DNA of 8,280 nucleotides from NCBI GenBank assembly GCA_002358975.1, contig DEPX01000107.1, positions 5,670 to 13,949 on the forward strand. The letters run 5' to 3'. The DNA is from Micrococcaceae bacterium UBA3381 (GTDB lineage Bacteria > Actinomycetota > Actinomycetes > Actinomycetales > Micrococcaceae). A program made the position numbers and the translations under genes. Under the pieces are notes generated by a model, which was given only the letters and a program-made list of their open reading frames with translations, was not told the DNA's origin and made no database searches. The number at the start of each line of letters is the position of its first letter. The stretch's first letter is position 1. Shown here piece by piece: positions 6,808-8,280 of this stretch.

Positions 6808-8280
6808 GACCTGAGCTGCCGACTTCCAAAACCGGACGCCGAGCCCTGGCTGGGCTCGGCGTCTTGGCACTGATTAAGCTTACTGGCTGGATCTTTATTG
6901 CCGTTTCGCTGGCCCGTGGTATTAGTCAGCTGGCGGCCTCGCTGCCTGCTTCTGATGCTGCACAATTACTACATTTATTGTTTAACACCCCGCGTACCGC
7001 ACCTGGGCTCATTGATGCTCTGGTGGAGTTCACCACCAGTGGTGAATTTATTGCCACACTCGTGTTCGGCTTTTGTGGTGCACTGCTTCGCGGTGGGGCA
7101 GCATGGGGCCAACAAGTATTTGCCACTCGAGCAGCCCTCGGAGAAAAAGAGCAATTGCGGGAGCAGTTGGTGCGCCACCGTCTCGCAGCAGCGGGTGCCC
7201 ATGCTGATCGTGCCGGGCAAGATACCGTTTTGGCGTCTAAAGGTCTTGATGGATTGGACGATTACTATACAGATTTTTTACCGGCACTAGTCTCAGCGTT
7301 GATTATCCCCATCGGTCTGGGCGGTTGGATCTTGCTGCATGACTGGATCAGTGCCGTGATTTTAGTTTTGACCATTCCACTCATTCCGCTTTTTATGATC
7401 CTTATCGGCCGCTTTACTGAACATCGCGTCGATGAAGCCGCAAGTGGCCTTAACAAGTTGTCGCACCACCTGTTGGAATTGGCTCGTGGGCTGCCGGTGC
7501 TAGTAGGGCTTCGTCGGGCTGGGATGCAACGGAAATCCTTGCAACGGGTTTCCGATGACTACCAACAGACCACGATGAACACGCTGAAAGCAGCGTTTAT
7601 GTCTGGACTAGCTCTAGAGCTATTGGCTTCGCTATCTGTAGCAATCATTGCAGTAGTCATTGGAATCAGGTTAGTAAATGGCTCTATGGAGCTATACGTC
7701 GGCCTTATGGTGTTAACGCTAGCTGCTGAAGTGTATCTGCCGTTCCGCGATATTGGCTCGGCATTTCACGCCTCTGAAGACGGCATGGATGCATTGAAAC
7801 GTGCTCGCGCACAGATAAACCAACCAGAACCCAAGCCGATGGCGGCCATCTTAGACACCGGTACGACCGAAGATGACGTCGTGGAGCTCAACGACGTCAC
7901 CATTTCGTATAAGGCACTGCATGAAATCGCTGAGCCAGCCTATGCGGGCCCAGAGTATCTAACGCCGCAACAATTTGCTGAAGCTCAGCGGAACAAGAAA
8001 CAATCGGTCGACACTGGCGAGCGTTATCTACCCCGATACAACGTTGAAGTACTTGACCCAGTCGTACAAGATTACTCGCTGCGCATGGTGCCCGGACAGT
8101 ACACCGTGCTGGGGGATGCATCGGGTTCTGGAAAATCCACAGTGTTAAGCGCAATATCGGGTTTACTAGGCGACACCGAAGCACACTTTTCCGGCAGCAT
8201 CACGGGTTTAGTAGACCGGCCCATATCGTATCTAAGTCAGCATCCAGCATTCGTTGCAGATACCGCTGGAGAAGAACTGA
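6804..8280 (+). CDS. cydD: CydD: ABC exporter subunit for cytochrome bd assembly (3' end cut by the window edge)
   Basis: CydD with CydC forms an inner-membrane ABC exporter (glutathione/cysteine, with a haem link) needed to assemble cytochrome bd. The frame is open to the window end with 492 visible residues. The membrane domain (about 12-330) carries CydD-like stretches: SKGLDGLDDYYTDFLPALV, LARGLPVLVGLRRAG, LELLASLSVAIIAVVIG and EVYLPFRDIGSAFHAS. The ATPase domain follows: beta strand VVELNDVTISY (Tyr369), Walker A DASGSGKST (Lys444) and Q-loop YLSQHPAFVADTAGE; the signature and Walker B lie beyond the edge. The start is uncertain. The frame is bounded by TGA 6780 and has no ATG or GTG before 7023. 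CTG 6804, overlapping the cydB stop, keeps the N-terminal stretch SKTGRRALAGLG. TTG 6864 is the alternative, just after the hairpin. Oddities: about 45 extra residues between Tyr369 and Walker A, and Asp in place of the first Walker A Gly. Whether cydC is separate or fused cannot be seen. Confidence 0.9.
   Translation, partial: MRPELPTSKTGRRALAGLGVLALIKLTGWIFIAVSLARGISQLAASLPASDAAQLLHLLFNTPRTAPGLIDALVEFTTSGEFIATLVFGFCGALLRGGAAWGQQVFATRAALGEKEQLREQLVRHRLAAAGAHADRAGQDTVLASKGLDGLDDYYTDFLPALVSALIIPIGLGGWILLHDWISAVILVLTIPLIPLFMILIGRFTEHRVDEAASGLNKLSHHLLELARGLPVLVGLRRAGMQRKSLQRVSDDYQQTTMNTLKAAFMSGLALELLASLSVAIIAVVIGIRLVNGSMELYVGLMVLTLAAEVYLPFRDIGSAFHASEDGMDALKRARAQINQPEPKPMAAILDTGTTEDDVVELNDVTISYKALHEIAEPAYAGPEYLTPQQFAEAQRNKKQSVDTGERYLPRYNVEVLDPVVQDYSLRMVPGQYTVLGDASGSGKSTVLSAISGLLGDTEAHFSGSITGLVDRPISYLSQHPAFVADTAGEEL
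6835..6863 (+). repeat. perfect 12-bp inverted repeat (RNA hairpin) at the 5' end of cydD
   Basis: The arms GACGCCGAGCCC (6835-6846) and GGGCTCGGCGTC (6852-6863) are exact reverse complements around the loop TGGCT, with a further G-T pair outside. It begins 27 nt after the cydB stop. A GC-rich stem this long is strong and terminator-like, but only two T follow, and the bases also encode GRRALAGLGV of the CydD frame. It may attenuate or pause transcription between cydAB and cydD, control cydD translation, or protect the cydAB message. Confidence 0.8.

Noticed and set aside
6801..6811. GGTCT-G-AGACC symmetry centred on the cydB stop codon
   Set aside because: Only four to five pairs around a tiny loop; a match this short is expected by chance.
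6780..6863. Programmed -1 frameshift joining CydB to CydD, using the downstream hairpin
   Set aside because: No slippery heptamer is present before the cydB stop, the hairpin begins about 27 nt after it (much further than usual), and CydB already ends at a normal family length. A start overlapping the stop explains the layout more simply.
1..8280. Mobile elements, CRISPR arrays, tRNA or rRNA genes
   Set aside because: No transposase, integrase, regular repeat-spacer pattern, cloverleaf or rRNA-like stretch was seen on either strand.

Overview
The window looks like chromosomal DNA of an actinobacterium, probably from the Micrococcaceae or a close relative in the Micrococcales. Three things suggest this: a fused OleB-OleC protein next to OleA (the arrangement known from Micrococcus luteus), a short M56 peptidase paired with a BlaI-type repressor as in mycobacteria, and a cydA-cydB-cydD order with an actinobacterial-type CydA. 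Base composition is moderate, lower than in typical high-GC Micrococcaceae. The genus is a guess.

Left part (1-2390, minus strand): two genes of long-chain olefin biosynthesis. oleA encodes the thiolase-fold enzyme that condenses two fatty acyl chains. It is followed 10 nt later by oleBC, a fusion of the beta-lactone decarboxylase and the AMP-forming beta-lactone synthetase, which runs off the left edge. The reductase OleD needed for the pathway is not in the window.

Middle part (2562-3929, minus strand): a two-gene operon of a BlaI/MecI-family winged-helix repressor (blaI) and a short membrane M56 zinc metallopeptidase (BlaR1-like, but without the C-terminal beta-lactam sensor domain). The pair should act as a signal-relayed derepression switch.

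Right part (4172-8280, plus strand): the cytochrome bd quinol oxidase operon: cydA, cydB and the start of cydD, one half of the ABC exporter needed for bd assembly. cydD runs off the right edge. It has no ATG or GTG at its 5' end, carries a perfect 12-bp inverted repeat inside its first codons, and has an extra stretch in its ATPase domain.

The most interesting element is the 242-nt divergent region between blaI and cydA. It holds a perfect 21-bp palindrome of the TACA...TGTA class recognised by BlaI-family repressors. The palindrome overlaps the best candidate -35 of cydA and abuts that of blaI. This suggests that an envelope- or stress-sensing BlaI/M56 switch controls the alternative terminal oxidase.
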